This document shows, piece by piece, positions 1 to 8,521 of a stretch of DNA of 64,000 bases. Position 1 is the stretch's first letter. Every line of letters starts with the position of its first letter. The DNA lies in the NCBI GenBank assembly GCA_000272025.2, contig AKCV02000011.1:186001-250000 (forward strand), in the 5' to 3' direction. The position numbers were made by a program, and so were the translations under genes. The notes below the pieces were generated by a model. That model was not told where the DNA came from. It was given only the letters and a program-made list of their open reading frames with translations, and ran no database searches. The stretch is from Imbroritus primus (lineage in GTDB: Bacteria; Pseudomonadota; Gammaproteobacteria; Burkholderiales; Burkholderiaceae).

Positions 1-1064
1 ACCGCCACGGCTACGGCAATGCCCTTGACCTTGGCGCTCTTGCTGCGGATGAACAGCAAGCCGAGCAGTACGGCGGCAAACACCCACAGCACCGGCAGGA
101 AGTTCGAGGTAATGGCGCGCAGCATCGAGTAGAACGGCGTGAAGTACCAGACCGGCGCAATGTGCGGCGGGGTCTTGAGCGGGTCAGCCGGGATGAAGTT
201 GTTGTACTCGAGGAAGTAGCCGCCCATTTCCGGCGCGAAGAAGATGACCGCGCTGAAGATGAACAGGAACACACCCACGCCGATCAGGTCGTGCACGGAG
301 TAGTACGGGTGGAACGGGATGCCGTCGAGCGGGATGCCGTTGGCGTCCTTCTTGGCCTTGATCTCGACGCCGTCGGGATTGTTCGACCCCACTTCGTGCA
401 GCGCGATGATGTGCGCCACGACCAGGCCGAGCAGCACCAGCGGCACGGCAATGACGTGGAAGGCGAAGAAGCGGTTCAGGGTGGCGTCACCCACGACGTA
501 GTCGCCGCGGATGAAGAGGGCCAGGTCCGGGCCGATCAGCGGGATGGCGGAGAACAGGTTCACGATCACCTGCGCGCCCCAGTACGACATCTGGCCCCAG
601 GGCAGCAGGTAGCCCATGAACGCTTCAGCCATCAGGCACAGGAAGATCAGGCAACCGAAGATCCACACCAGCTCGCGCGGCTTGCGGTACGAGCCGTAGA
701 TCAGGCCGCGGAACATGTGCAGGTACACGACCACGAAGAACGCGGAGGCGCCGGTCGAGTGCATGTAGCGCACCAGCCAGCCCCAGGGCACTTCGCGCAT
801 GATGAACTCGACGCTGGCGAACGCGACCGGGATGCCGGCGGCGTTGAGCGTGGCGTCCGGCTTGTAGTTCATCACCAGGAAAATACCGGTGACGATCTGG
901 ATCACCAGCACCAGCAGGGCCAGCGAGCCAAAGAAGTACCAGAAGTTGAAGTTCTTCGGTGCGTAGTATTCGGACAGGTGGGCTTTCCAGGTGGAGGTCA
1001 GCGGAAAGCGCTGATCGATCCAGCCGACCACGCCTTTTGTTTCGACTTGTTTGTCAGCGGCCAT
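1..1064 (-). CDS. petB: Cytochrome b subunit of the bc1 complex (partial, C-terminus off window)
   Basis: This is the membrane core of ubiquinol:cytochrome c reductase, holding two b hemes and the quinol-oxidising and quinone-reducing sites. The start is the ATG at 1064, 2 bases after the stop of petA, so the two genes are co-transcribed. About 354 residues are visible and the frame runs off the window edge without a stop. Conserved parts include the first heme-ligand helix with RYMHSTGASA and the second with FFAFHVIAVP, followed by HEVGSNNPDG. The quinol-site motif that is PEWY in many species reads PVWY here. Several hydrophobic helices are evident. Identification is secure; only the C-terminal end is missing. 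Confidence 0.96.
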   Translation of the reverse strand, partial: MAADKQVETKGVVGWIDQRFPLTSTWKAHLSEYYAPKNFNFWYFFGSLALLVLVIQIVTGIFLVMNYKPDATLNAAGIPVAFASVEFIMREVPWGWLVRYMHSTGASAFFVVVYLHMFRGLIYGSYRKPRELVWIFGCLIFLCLMAEAFMGYLLPWGQMSYWGAQVIVNLFSAIPLIGPDLALFIRGDYVVGDATLNRFFAFHVIAVPLVLLGLVVAHIIALHEVGSNNPDGVEIKAKKDANGIPLDGIPFHPYYSVHDLIGVGVFLFIFSAVIFFAPEMGGYFLEYNNFIPADPLKTPPHIAPVWYFTPFYSMLRAITSNFLPVLWVFAAVLLGLLFIRSKSAKVKGIAVAVA

Positions 1065-1066
1065 GA

Positions 1067-1675
1067 TCAGGCTTCTCCCTTCTCGTCTTTGCCGATCACG
1101 ATGCGCGAATCGGACAGGAACATGTACGGCGGAACGTCAAGATTCTGCGGCGCAGGCTTGTTCTTGAACACGCGGCCCGCGAGGTCGAAGGTCGAACCGT
1201 GGCACGGGCAGACAAAGCCCGGATCGGCGCCCAGCTGCGGGTTGACGTTGGAGCCAAAGGGGCCGGACGGCGAGCAGCCGAGGTGCGAGCAGATGCCCAC
1301 CACGACCAGCAAGTCCTTGTGCTCTTCGCGCGAACGCGCCGGGTTCTTGCAGTAGTCGGGGGTATCCATGGAATAAGGAATGTCCGACTTCGGATCGGCA
1401 ACCTCACTCTCGGTCTTGGCGAGCGACGCAAGCATCTCGTCGGTCCGGCGCAGGATCCACACCGGTTTGCCGCGCCATTCCACGGTCATCATCTCGCCCG
1501 GCTTCAATGCGCTGATGTCTGCCTCTACCGGCGCGCCTGCCGCACGTGCTTTTTCGGACGGTGCAAACGTGGCGACGAACGGTACCGCTACTGCCGCGCC
1601 ACCGATACCGCCAGCCACGCTCGTCGCAATCAGCAGATTGCGGCGACCTTTATCCACGTTTTGCTGGTCACTCAT
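1067..1675 (-). CDS. petA: Rieske iron-sulfur subunit of the bc1 complex
   Basis: This subunit carries electrons from quinol to cytochrome c1 through a 2Fe-2S cluster facing the periplasm. The protein is 202 residues from the ATG at 1675; a TTG seven codons upstream is less likely. The N-terminal region has GRRNLL followed by a hydrophobic segment, matching the twin-arginine anchored Rieske layout. Cluster-binding boxes CSHLGC (Cys129, His131, Cys134) and CPCHGS (Cys156, Cys158, His159) are both intact. It is the first gene of petAB, with a sigma70-like promoter upstream. Function is clear from the two boxes and the neighbour petB. Confidence 0.97.
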   Translation of the reverse strand: MSDQQNVDKGRRNLLIATSVAGGIGGAAVAVPFVATFAPSEKARAAGAPVEADISALKPGEMMTVEWRGKPVWILRRTDEMLASLAKTESEVADPKSDIPYSMDTPDYCKNPARSREEHKDLLVVVGICSHLGCSPSGPFGSNVNPQLGADPGFVCPCHGSTFDLAGRVFKNKPAPQNLDVPPYMFLSDSRIVIGKDEKGEA

Positions 1676-1718
1676 TCCAAACCCCAGGAAAGTCAATTAG
1701 ATTTTGCGTCAACCCTAA

Positions 1719-1747
1719 ATTATACCTGACCAGAGCCCGTCATTAAA
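1719..1747 (-). promoter_or_regulatory. Putative sigma70 promoter of petAB
   Basis: On the minus strand a perfect TATAAT (1724 to 1719) is preceded by TTTAAT (1747 to 1742) with a 17-base spacer. It lies 44 bases upstream of the petA start. The -10 is consensus and the -35 matches only at three positions, so this is a sequence-based guess. Confidence 0.5.
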
Positions 1748-1852
1748 GGTTTTCGGGGTAGCGGAACCGCCGGAGAGCAATATAGTATGTACGCACCACC
1801 ACATCGCGGCGCATGCTGCGGTGCACTCAAAACCGGTCATATGGGAGCCACC

Positions 1853-2278
1853 ATGAGCATGATGCAAGAATTCAAGGCCTTCGCAATGCGCGGCAATGTC
1901 GTCGATCTCGCCATCGGCGTGATCATCGGCGCGGCGTTCGGCAAGATTGTCACCTCCCTGGTCGAGGACATCATCATGCCGCTCGTATCGGGCGCCATCG
2001 GCAAGCTCGACTTCTCCAACCTGTTCGTGGTCCTGGGCAGCCTGCCGGAAGGCGTGCCGCGCACGCTGGATGCCGTCAAGAAAGCCGGGATCCCGGTGCT
2101 GGCCTACGGCAACTTCATCACCATCCTGGTGAATTTCATCATCCTGGCATTCATCATTTTCATGGTGGTGCGCCAGATTAACCGTCTCAACAAGCCCGAG
2201 CCGGAGGCCGCACCGGCCGAGCCAGCCGAAGACGTAGTCCTGCTTCGCGAAATCCGCGACAGCCTGCGCAACCGCTGA
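1853..2278 (+). CDS. mscL: Large-conductance mechanosensitive channel MscL
   Basis: MscL is an inner-membrane pentameric channel that opens under high membrane tension and releases solutes on hypo-osmotic shock. The protein is 141 residues from the ATG at 1853, preceded by GGGAG at 1843-1847; earlier in-frame starts would add 22 unrelated residues. The N-terminal amphipathic helix ([17 protein letters not shown]), the glycine-rich first transmembrane helix with [11 protein letters not shown], a periplasmic loop and a second helix ([12 protein letters not shown]) are all present, ending in a charged C-terminal helix. Length is normal for the family. It is a single-gene unit, convergent with the Nif3-like gene. 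Confidence 0.97.
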   Translation: MSMMQEFKAFAMRGNVVDLAIGVIIGAAFGKIVTSLVEDIIMPLVSGAIGKLDFSNLFVVLGSLPEGVPRTLDAVKKAGIPVLAYGNFITILVNFIILAFIIFMVVRQINRLNKPEPEAAPAEPAEDVVLLREIRDSLRNR

Positions 2279-2329
2279 TCCACGCGGTCATCGCCGCCGG
2301 TCCCCGCGCCGGGCTCCCGGGCTTCGCCC

Positions 2330-3076
2330 TTACACGGGATTAGGAATATCGATGAAGGTATGCCGGAGCCCGAAACGCTGGGCCAGATGTCCGCCGAGCG
2401 CCTGCACACCATAGCGCTCGGTCGCATGGTGTCCGGCGGCGATGTAGGCGACACCGCTTTCCCGCGCCAGATGGGTTGTCTGCTCGGAGATCTCGCCGCT
2501 GACGAACACATCGACCCCGGCGGCGACCGCAGCCTCGAAGTAGCCTTGGGCGCCGCCCGTGCACCAGCCGATACGGCGCACCGTGCGGCCATCCCCCTCG
2601 ATCACCAGCGGCACCCGCTGCAGGATGGCCTGCACATGCGCCGCCAGCTCGGGCAACTTCATATCCACGGGCAGACGCCCGGTCCATCCCAGTTCACCCT
2701 CACCAAAACGGCCATCCGCCGTCAGGCCTAGCCTTTGGCCCAGGCTGGCGTTGTTGCCGAATTCGGGATGCGCATCGAGCGGCAAATGATATGCAAAGAG
2801 GTTAAGGTCATGGCATAGCAGGGTCTGCAGTCGCCTCTGCTTCTGCCCGACGATCCGCGCGTCTTCGTTTTTCCAGAAATAACCGTGGTGCACCAGCACC
2901 GCATCGGCCTGCGCGTCGACCGCAGCCTCCAGCAGGGCCAGGCTGGCCGTGACACCAGTAACGAGATGTGCAACATGCTGGCGCCCCTCGACCTGCAGGC
3001 CATTTGGGCAATAGTCGCGAAAACGGTCTACCTCCAGCAGTCCGTTCAAGTACAATTCAATCTCTTTTCGATCCAT
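2330..3076 (-). CDS. Nif3-like dinuclear metal centre protein (YbgI / GTP cyclohydrolase 1 type 2 homolog)
   Basis: This is a 248-residue cytosolic protein of the Nif3/YbgI family, which folds into a hexameric toroid with two metals per subunit; the cellular role is not settled. Conserved metal-binding elements are seen: VLVHHG (His63, His64), [14 protein letters not shown] (His97, Asp101) and AGHHATE near residues 215-220. Length fits the short bacterial form without the inserted PII-like domain. Its ATG at 3076 is only 18 bases from the divergent start of the Do-like protease gene. The family assignment is solid, the function is not. Confidence 0.9.
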   Translation of the reverse strand: MDRKEIELYLNGLLEVDRFRDYCPNGLQVEGRQHVAHLVTGVTASLALLEAAVDAQADAVLVHHGYFWKNEDARIVGQKQRRLQTLLCHDLNLFAYHLPLDAHPEFGNNASLGQRLGLTADGRFGEGELGWTGRLPVDMKLPELAAHVQAILQRVPLVIEGDGRTVRRIGWCTGGAQGYFEAAVAAGVDVFVSGEISEQTTHLARESGVAYIAAGHHATERYGVQALGGHLAQRFGLRHTFIDIPNPV

Positions 3077-3094
3077 TTCCGCCCAAATTCCTAT

Positions 3095-4291
3095 ATGTTG
3101 CGCCGCTTTTGGCTTTTTTTTGCACAGGCTGTCACGGTGGTTCTGGCAGTGCTGTTCGTGGTCGCCACACTGAAACCGGAATGGCTGCAGCGCGGCCGCG
3201 TTGCCGTTCAGTCAGGCTCACCGATCGTGGCACTCAAGGAAGTGGTGCCGAGCACCACGCCGCCTTCCGCCGAGCGCTCCTATAGCGAAGCCGCACAGTT
3301 GGCCATGCCGGCCGTGGTAAACATCTTCACCAGTAAGAAAGCACCGAACCGTCCCAATCCACAAGCCGAAGACCCGTGGTTCCAGTTCTTCTTCGGCGAC
3401 CGCATGCCGGAACGGCAGGAGCCGACGGCCAGCCTGGGATCGGGCGTGATCGTCAGCCCTGAAGGGTATATTCTAACGAACCATCACGTGGTCGACGGCG
3501 CCGACGAGATCGAAGTGGCCCTGACTGACGGCCGCAAGGCCAACGCCAAGGTGGTCGGCTCGGATCCGGAGACGGACCTGGCGGTCCTCAAGGTCGCCCT
3601 GCCCAACCTGCCGGCCATCACGCTCGGGCGCCTGGAGAACATCAAGGTCGGTGACGTAGTACTGGCGATCGGCAACCCGTTTGGCGTCGGCCAGACCGTG
3701 ACCATGGGCATTGTCTCCGCACTCGGCCGCAGCCATCTTGGCATCAACACCTTCGAAAACTTTATCCAGACCGATGCGGCCATCAACCCCGGCAACTCGG
3801 GTGGGGCGCTGGTCGACGCACAAGGCAACCTGCTAGGCATCAATACTGCGATCTACTCGCGCTCCGGCGGTTCGCTGGGCATCGGCTTCGCCATTCCCGT
3901 ATCCACAGCCAAGCAGGTCATGGAATCCATTATTTCGACGGGCGCCGTGACACGTGGCTGGATCGGCGTGGAACCGCAGGACGTCACGCCGGAGATCGCG
4001 GAATCGTTCGGTTTGCAGGCACGGTCGGGCGCACTGATTGCCGCGGTCGTACAAGGCGGGCCGGCGGACCGCGCTGGCGTCCGCCCAGGCGATGTCCTGA
4101 CCCGGGTAAACAGCGTGGAGATCGCGGACACAACCGCCCTGCTCAACGCCATTGCACAGCTCAAGCCCGGTGTCGACACCGCCGTTACGGTGCTGCGGCG
4201 CGGCAAAGAGCAATCCCTGACCATCCGGATCGGCAAGCGGCCTCCGCCAGCACGGCAGCCTATGATGCGCCCGGGCGATAACGCGCAGTAA
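3095..4291 (+). CDS. Do/DegQ-type periplasmic serine protease, membrane-anchored (DegS-like layout)
   Basis: The protein is 398 residues from the ATG at 3095. An N-terminal hydrophobic helix (about residues 5-25) with no evident cleavage site suggests a periplasmic protease anchored in the inner membrane. The trypsin-like domain holds a complete triad: His131 in TNHHVV, Asp161 in ETDLAVL, and Ser235 in [10 protein letters not shown] single PDZ domain follows (about residues 285-380). One PDZ and an anchor resemble DegS; in Burkholderiaceae such genes are usually named degQ, mucD or Do-like. It is monocistronic, ending before a strong terminator at 4328-4359. The substrate cannot be told from the sequence. 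Confidence 0.92.
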   Translation: MLRRFWLFFAQAVTVVLAVLFVVATLKPEWLQRGRVAVQSGSPIVALKEVVPSTTPPSAERSYSEAAQLAMPAVVNIFTSKKAPNRPNPQAEDPWFQFFFGDRMPERQEPTASLGSGVIVSPEGYILTNHHVVDGADEIEVALTDGRKANAKVVGSDPETDLAVLKVALPNLPAITLGRLENIKVGDVVLAIGNPFGVGQTVTMGIVSALGRSHLGINTFENFIQTDAAINPGNSGGALVDAQGNLLGINTAIYSRSGGSLGIGFAIPVSTAKQVMESIISTGAVTRGWIGVEPQDVTPEIAESFGLQARSGALIAAVVQGGPADRAGVRPGDVLTRVNSVEIADTTALLNAIAQLKPGVDTAVTVLRRGKEQSLTIRIGKRPPPARQPMMRPGDNAQ

Positions 4292-4327
4292 GCGATAACC
4301 GCCAGCGATACCGCTGTCAGCGCACGC

Positions 4328-4359
4328 AAAAAAGCCGATGCATCAGCATCGGCTTTTTT
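4328..4359 (+). terminator. Rho-independent terminator after the Do-like protease gene
   Basis: A perfect stem GCCGATGC / GCATCGGC (4334-4341, 4346-4353) with loop ATCA is flanked by six A before and six T after. It lies 37 bases after the protease stop codon. The A and T runs would allow termination from both sides. Confidence 0.9.
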
Positions 4360-4722
4360 GTGGCTGCGGCTTGGCTCTGTGGCTACACGATGAGGAGAGA
4401 GATGTTGAGAGCCGAACTGTTACCCAAAGACCGCTATCCTGTCTGCCCCCTACCCCTCATCACTCCCGGCCGGCCACCGCACCGGTCAGGCAGATAGCGG
4501 GGCGGGAACGTCGCTCTGCTGCAGGCAGCCGCGCTCATCCTACCGAGCCCTTCCGTGGAGCACGTGCATCGCTATAGCCCCCCTCGCGACCGGGCGAGAA
4601 CGCCCCCCCCACTTACCCGATGACCAGACGAGCGAGCCGCGACCACCGGAAGTCCCGCGAGACATCTCATCGCACAGCCAGCAACAGCAGATACCAGACA
4701 TCGATCCGTTTCAAACGCGCAT

Positions 4723-4754
4723 AAAAAAAGCCGGCATCTTGCGATGCCGGCTTT
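4723..4754 (-). terminator. Rho-independent terminator after the porin gene
   Basis: A 12-bp perfect stem (AAAGCCGGCATC, 4727-4738, pairing with 4743-4754) with loop TTGC is followed on the minus strand by a run of T. It begins 33 bases after the porin stop. Confidence 0.92.
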
Positions 4755-4787
4755 GATCAGACTGTAACTGCCAGTCTGGCGTCGTGC

Positions 4788-5843
4788 TTAGAAGCGGTGA
4801 CGGATACCGACGACAGCGCCGGTTTGGTTCGAACCAGCTTCAGCCGTACCGAAGCCGCCAACGCCGAACGTGTTGTTGCCCTTGTTACGAGCGTAAGCAA
4901 CGTTCAGGTAAGCATCGGTGCGCTTCGACAGAGCGTAGTCACCCGACAGAACAAACATCCACGGATCGTTGTCCGAAGCCTTGGTCTGCGTGTAGTAGGC
5001 AGCGCCGGTCAGGGCGAATGCCGGGGTGACGTTGTAGGTCAGGCCGCCCCAGTACAGATCAGAACGGTTCGACACGCTAGCAACGGTTGCCTTGGCGTAA
5101 CGGTAGCCCAGGAATGCCTTGGCCGGGCCAAAGGCGAACGAGCCAGCCAGAGCTGCCTTGCGGGTCTTGTCGTCAGCCGTAGCGATCGAGCTGCCACGCT
5201 TTTCGTTGTACACAGCGCCAACAGCGAACGGGCCGTTTGCATAGGTCAGGCCGAGGTCATACTCACGACCAACCTTGGCTTCGCCCGGGACTTCGCCGCC
5301 AACACCGTTGTTGCCGTTCCAGCCGAACGAGTACAGAGCGCCGACGGTCAGGCCGCCGAACGTGCCACGGTACTTGATGGCGTTGTCAGCACGGCCGGTC
5401 GAACCACCCAGGTCACCGTCCATTGCGCCCAGACCGTAGCGGGGTGCCACGACCATCGGGTCGAACTGGATACCGAAGTCATAGATCAGGTTGTTCTGAC
5501 GACCCAGGGTCACGGCACCGAAGTTACCTTGCAGACCAACGAAAGCCAGACGGTTGAAGAAGCGGCTGGAATCAGCTTGACCGCCGGTATCGACGTTGAA
5601 GCCGTTTTCCAGGGTGAAGATTGCCTTCAGGCCACCGCCCAGGTCTTCAACGCCACGCAGGCCGAAACGCGAGCCCGAGTAGTTGCCCGAGGTCATGCGG
5701 AACACGCTGTCGCCGGAGCCGACTTGCTTGTTCACATATTCCACGCCAACGTCAGCGATACCGTACAGGGTCACGCTCGACTGGGCGTATGCGCCGCCGG
5801 CAGCCAGCGCTGCGACAGCAGCAGCAAACAGTTTCATTTTCAT
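4788..5843 (-). CDS. Gram-negative general porin (betaproteobacterial OmpC/PorA-like)
   Basis: This is a trimeric outer-membrane beta-barrel porin allowing diffusion of small solutes. It has 351 residues; the first 20 form a typical signal peptide ending AYA, and the mature protein begins QSSVTLYG, the usual start of this family. Many alternating hydrophobic beta strands follow, and the chain ends in VVGIRHRF with the terminal Phe needed for Bam-mediated insertion. The ATG at 5843 has AAGGAA 8-13 bases upstream. It is monocistronic with its own terminator and divergent from the Sel1 gene. Selectivity cannot be predicted from the sequence. Confidence 0.95.
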   Translation of the reverse strand: MKMKLFAAAVAALAAGGAYAQSSVTLYGIADVGVEYVNKQVGSGDSVFRMTSGNYSGSRFGLRGVEDLGGGLKAIFTLENGFNVDTGGQADSSRFFNRLAFVGLQGNFGAVTLGRQNNLIYDFGIQFDPMVVAPRYGLGAMDGDLGGSTGRADNAIKYRGTFGGLTVGALYSFGWNGNNGVGGEVPGEAKVGREYDLGLTYANGPFAVGAVYNEKRGSSIATADDKTRKAALAGSFAFGPAKAFLGYRYAKATVASVSNRSDLYWGGLTYNVTPAFALTGAAYYTQTKASDNDPWMFVLSGDYALSKRTDAYLNVAYARNKGNNTFGVGGFGTAEAGSNQTGAVVGIRHRF

Positions 5844-6149
5844 ATCGACACTTTCCTTGTCAACTGATGGGAAATCTTGAATTGTCCATACTCTGGACGA
5901 CGCTTTGACTCACGTCTGGTCCGTATTATGGACAGCGACAATTCATCAGGAAACCTTTTTCCAGAGAAAAGACGGCTTTCGGGCATTTTTGTTGTGCTCA
6001 GGCAACAGCCCACGAACGGGTCCGCACACCGTTTGCGGCGTTGACGGAAGGTCACGCAAAAAATCTAACCATCTGATTTTCCATATATTTTTCATTATTT
6101 TTACTTTCCATTGACCCTCCGGAGTGCCGCGACACGTTATAACTGCGCC
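5844..6149. promoter_or_regulatory. Divergent regulatory region between porin and Sel1 gene
   Basis: This 306-base spacer must drive both genes. Near the porin side, GAATTGTCCATA (5879-5890) recurs in inverted form as TATGGACAGCGACAATTC (5927-5944), with GAATTGTC/GACAATTC arms and inner CCATA/TATGG. Near the Sel1 side, 6057-6115 is strikingly AT-rich for this genome. No promoter hexamers stand out on either strand, and the bases just before the chosen Sel1 start lack a clear ribosome-binding site. Confidence 0.5.
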
Positions 6150-7649
6150 ATGGCTACACGTCACTTGATCAAGATCCGAGGACTGGCGCGGCGCGGGGAC
6201 GCAGCCGCACAGGTTGAGCTTGCCCGACTTTACCTGAGCGGTACCCCCGGCCTTACACCGAGCATTTCCGCCGCACTGATCTGGCTCGAACGGGCGGCGC
6301 GCCAGGGCCATGCGGAGGCCCGCGAGCTCATCGGCAAGCGTATTCCGCTGGAGGCAGCGCTAGCCCATGGCGATCCCGCCTTCCTGTTGAACTGCTACCA
6401 GGCTGCCGCGGCAGCAGGCTGTACCACGGCCAACCAGACGCTGGCGCAGTGGCTGCTCGATACGTCACCAGCCCCGGAGCATGCCGGCGCGCTGGCGCAG
6501 GCTGCGGCATGGGCGCGCCAAGCCGCAGACCGGGGAGATGCGGATGCTGCCGCCTTGCTGGTACGCGCATTCGCGGCCGGGCGCCTGCCACCCCTCTATC
6601 GCGAGGAACCGGCGCACTATCAGCGGCTGGCCGCAACGGCCGATCAACCGCAGGCGGCGCCAGCCGACTTCACGACGATACTGACATTGCTGCACAAGCC
6701 CGAGCTCTCCGCATCCGAGGCGCGTGCACTGCTCCAATATTATCTCCAAGCCCTCCATGGTCAGGGGCCCGACGCGGACGCTGTCCACGCACTGCACCGC
6801 GCAGCCCAGGCCGGCATAGCGGATGCACAGTTCCATTACGGGCTGTGGCTGGGTAAATTCGATGCAGAGGGGCAGCGCGTGAAACTCACACGGGCACTCG
6901 GCGTGCCCAAGGTCGGACCAGCGCTGTCCTGGCTCCGCCAGGCGGCGGAACAGCATCATGGCGATGCCTGGTTCGTGCTGGCCATGCTGCACCGGAATGC
7001 CCGTTACGCCTGCCATGACCAGGCGCAGTATTTGTATTGCCTACATCGCGCGACACGGCTCGGCTGTACGCGCGCGCAGACATACTTGGGACGGAAACTA
7101 TGGCGCAATCGCCGGGCAGGCCTCGATCAATTGACCGAGGCCGCATACTGGCTATGGCGCGCGGCACAGGCAGGCGACCCCGAGGCCCAGGCGTTGCTGC
7201 CGAAAGCCATCGGACATGCGCCAGCGACCAGCCCGTGGCATCCACTACTCCACTATCTGGACACTTTCCGGAAACATGCGATCTCGGAACACTTGGGCGT
7301 CCGCCTCCGTCTGGCGGCGGCATTCGGGCTGAATACGGCGGAAATGCTCTGGCTGGATCCCCACGATGCCCGGCGGGAACATTGCCTGGTGGTGGACATC
7401 TCGGCCCGCCATGCAACCCACGCTCCCCGCCTGATTGCTATCGAAACCGTGGAGCAGCAGGCACGGCTCGACCACTTCGTGACACTTCCCTCGGCACAGC
7501 CGATGGCACACGGGCCCGACGGACAACTCGCGGAGGAACTGGCCGCACTGCTGGCGGCAGCGCGACGCGACGGCATGCCCTTGACCTTGCCGGACCCCGT
7601 AACGCCACACGGGCTCATCGACGTCAGTCCCGACCAGCGCGGACGCTAA
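6150..7649 (+). CDS. Sel1-repeat (TPR-like) protein with an unrecognised C-terminal region
   Basis: The protein has 499 residues from the ATG at 6150; a TTG 39 bases upstream is possible. It has no signal peptide or membrane segment, so it is probably cytosolic. Sel1-type helical repeats are visible: ARRGDAAAQVELARLYLSG near residue 15, AARQGHAEARELIGKRI near 50, AQAGIADAQFHYGLWLG near 230, AAEQHHGDAWFVLAMLH near 270 and AAQAGDPEAQALL near 345. Such repeats bind other proteins. From about residue 370 the repeats stop and a mixed region of about 130 residues follows (AAFGLNTAEMLWLDPHDA, CLVVDIS) that I do not recognise. It converges on tatC with 18 bases between stops. Partner and role are unknown. 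Confidence 0.82.
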   Translation: MATRHLIKIRGLARRGDAAAQVELARLYLSGTPGLTPSISAALIWLERAARQGHAEARELIGKRIPLEAALAHGDPAFLLNCYQAAAAAGCTTANQTLAQWLLDTSPAPEHAGALAQAAAWARQAADRGDADAAALLVRAFAAGRLPPLYREEPAHYQRLAATADQPQAAPADFTTILTLLHKPELSASEARALLQYYLQALHGQGPDADAVHALHRAAQAGIADAQFHYGLWLGKFDAEGQRVKLTRALGVPKVGPALSWLRQAAEQHHGDAWFVLAMLHRNARYACHDQAQYLYCLHRATRLGCTRAQTYLGRKLWRNRRAGLDQLTEAAYWLWRAAQAGDPEAQALLPKAIGHAPATSPWHPLLHYLDTFRKHAISEHLGVRLRLAAAFGLNTAEMLWLDPHDARREHCLVVDISARHATHAPRLIAIETVEQQARLDHFVTLPSAQPMAHGPDGQLAEELAALLAAARRDGMPLTLPDPVTPHGLIDVSPDQRGR

Positions 7650-7667
7650 GCGGGCGCAATGCCAGGG

Positions 7668-8450
7668 TTATTCGGCGCCCTCTTCCGCGGCATCCGGCAC
7701 TGTCGTATGCCGCACGAAGAAGATGGACAGCCAGAGGCCCAATTCATACAGCAGGCATAGTGGTACGGCGAGCAGCAACTGGGATACGACATCGGGCGGC
7801 GTCACCACCGCAGCGATGATGAATGCGCCGACCACGACGTACGGCCTGATTTCGCGCAGCTTGGCTACGCTGACAAGCCCGAAACGCACCAATACGATCA
7901 CCACCACCGGTACCTCGAACGTGATGCCGAATGCCAGGAAGGTCGTCATCGCAAAGCTGAGGTACTTGTCGATGTCGGTCGACATGTCGGCCCCGAGCGG
8001 CGCGTTGTAATGCGCCATGAACTTGAAGACGGTCGGGAACACAAGGAAATAGGCAAATGCCACGCCGACGAGGAACAGCACGTAGCTGCTCACTACCAGC
8101 GGCATAATCAGCCGGCGCTCATGACGATACAGGCCGGGCGCAACGAACATCCACAATTGGTAGAGCACCATCGGCAGCGCGATCAGGAATGCCACCAGCA
8201 TGGTGACCTTCATCGGCACGAAGAACGATCCCGTCACATCCGTGACGATCATCTTGCCTCCGACTGGTAGCGCATTGATCAGCGGCGCGGAGAACAGCCG
8301 GAAGATATCGGGAGCCCAGTAGACCAGCGCCAGGAATACGATAATCACGGCCGCAGCGGCGCGCACAATGCGCTGGCGTAACTCGACCAGATGCGAAATG
8401 AACGTCTCTTGCGCGGCATCGGCCGGCTCGTTGGGACTGGGTGCGCTCAT
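7668..8450 (-). CDS. tatC: Sec-independent translocase subunit TatC
   Basis: TatC, with TatB, binds twin-arginine signal peptides and recruits TatA to move folded proteins across the inner membrane. The 260-residue protein has the six expected transmembrane helices, the N-terminal HLVELRQR motif (Glu and Arg contact the signal peptide) and the conserved first periplasmic loop. It is last in tatABC, 71 bases after tatB. Likely clients encoded nearby are the Rieske protein and MsrP, both with twin arginines. Confidence 0.97.
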   Translation of the reverse strand: MSAPSPNEPADAAQETFISHLVELRQRIVRAAAAVIIVFLALVYWAPDIFRLFSAPLINALPVGGKMIVTDVTGSFFVPMKVTMLVAFLIALPMVLYQLWMFVAPGLYRHERRLIMPLVVSSYVLFLVGVAFAYFLVFPTVFKFMAHYNAPLGADMSTDIDKYLSFAMTTFLAFGITFEVPVVVIVLVRFGLVSVAKLREIRPYVVVGAFIIAAVVTPPDVVSQLLLAVPLCLLYELGLWLSIFFVRHTTVPDAAEEGAE

Positions 8451-8521
8451 GGCGTCTCGGAATGGCGGTGGATTTCAGTCGATGGCGGCAGCCATCGCAG
8501 GCAAGGTCGTGGCACAGCGCC

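Larger units (their letters stand above)
4292..4787. other. Gene-free interval between Do-like protease and porin
   Basis: About 495 bases without a convincing gene. It is bounded by two strong intrinsic terminators, one for each converging gene (4328-4359 and 4723-4754). Between them are only short frames without family resemblance, and a run of eight C at about 4603-4612. I see nothing else that can be supported. Confidence 0.7.

Noticed and set aside
162-1355. Long plus-strand open frame opposite petB and petA
   Set aside because: It is the antisense of the cytochrome b and Rieske genes, and its composition (Asp, His, Gln, Arg rich) is typical of shadow frames in GC-rich DNA.
4402-4497. 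31-codon frame with a GAGGAG before its ATG
   Set aside because: It lies just after a strong terminator without a visible promoter, and the peptide has no recognisable feature.
4603-4612. Run of eight C in the protease-porin spacer as a phase-variation tract
   Set aside because: It is not inside a gene or at a promoter spacing, so length changes would have no clear target.
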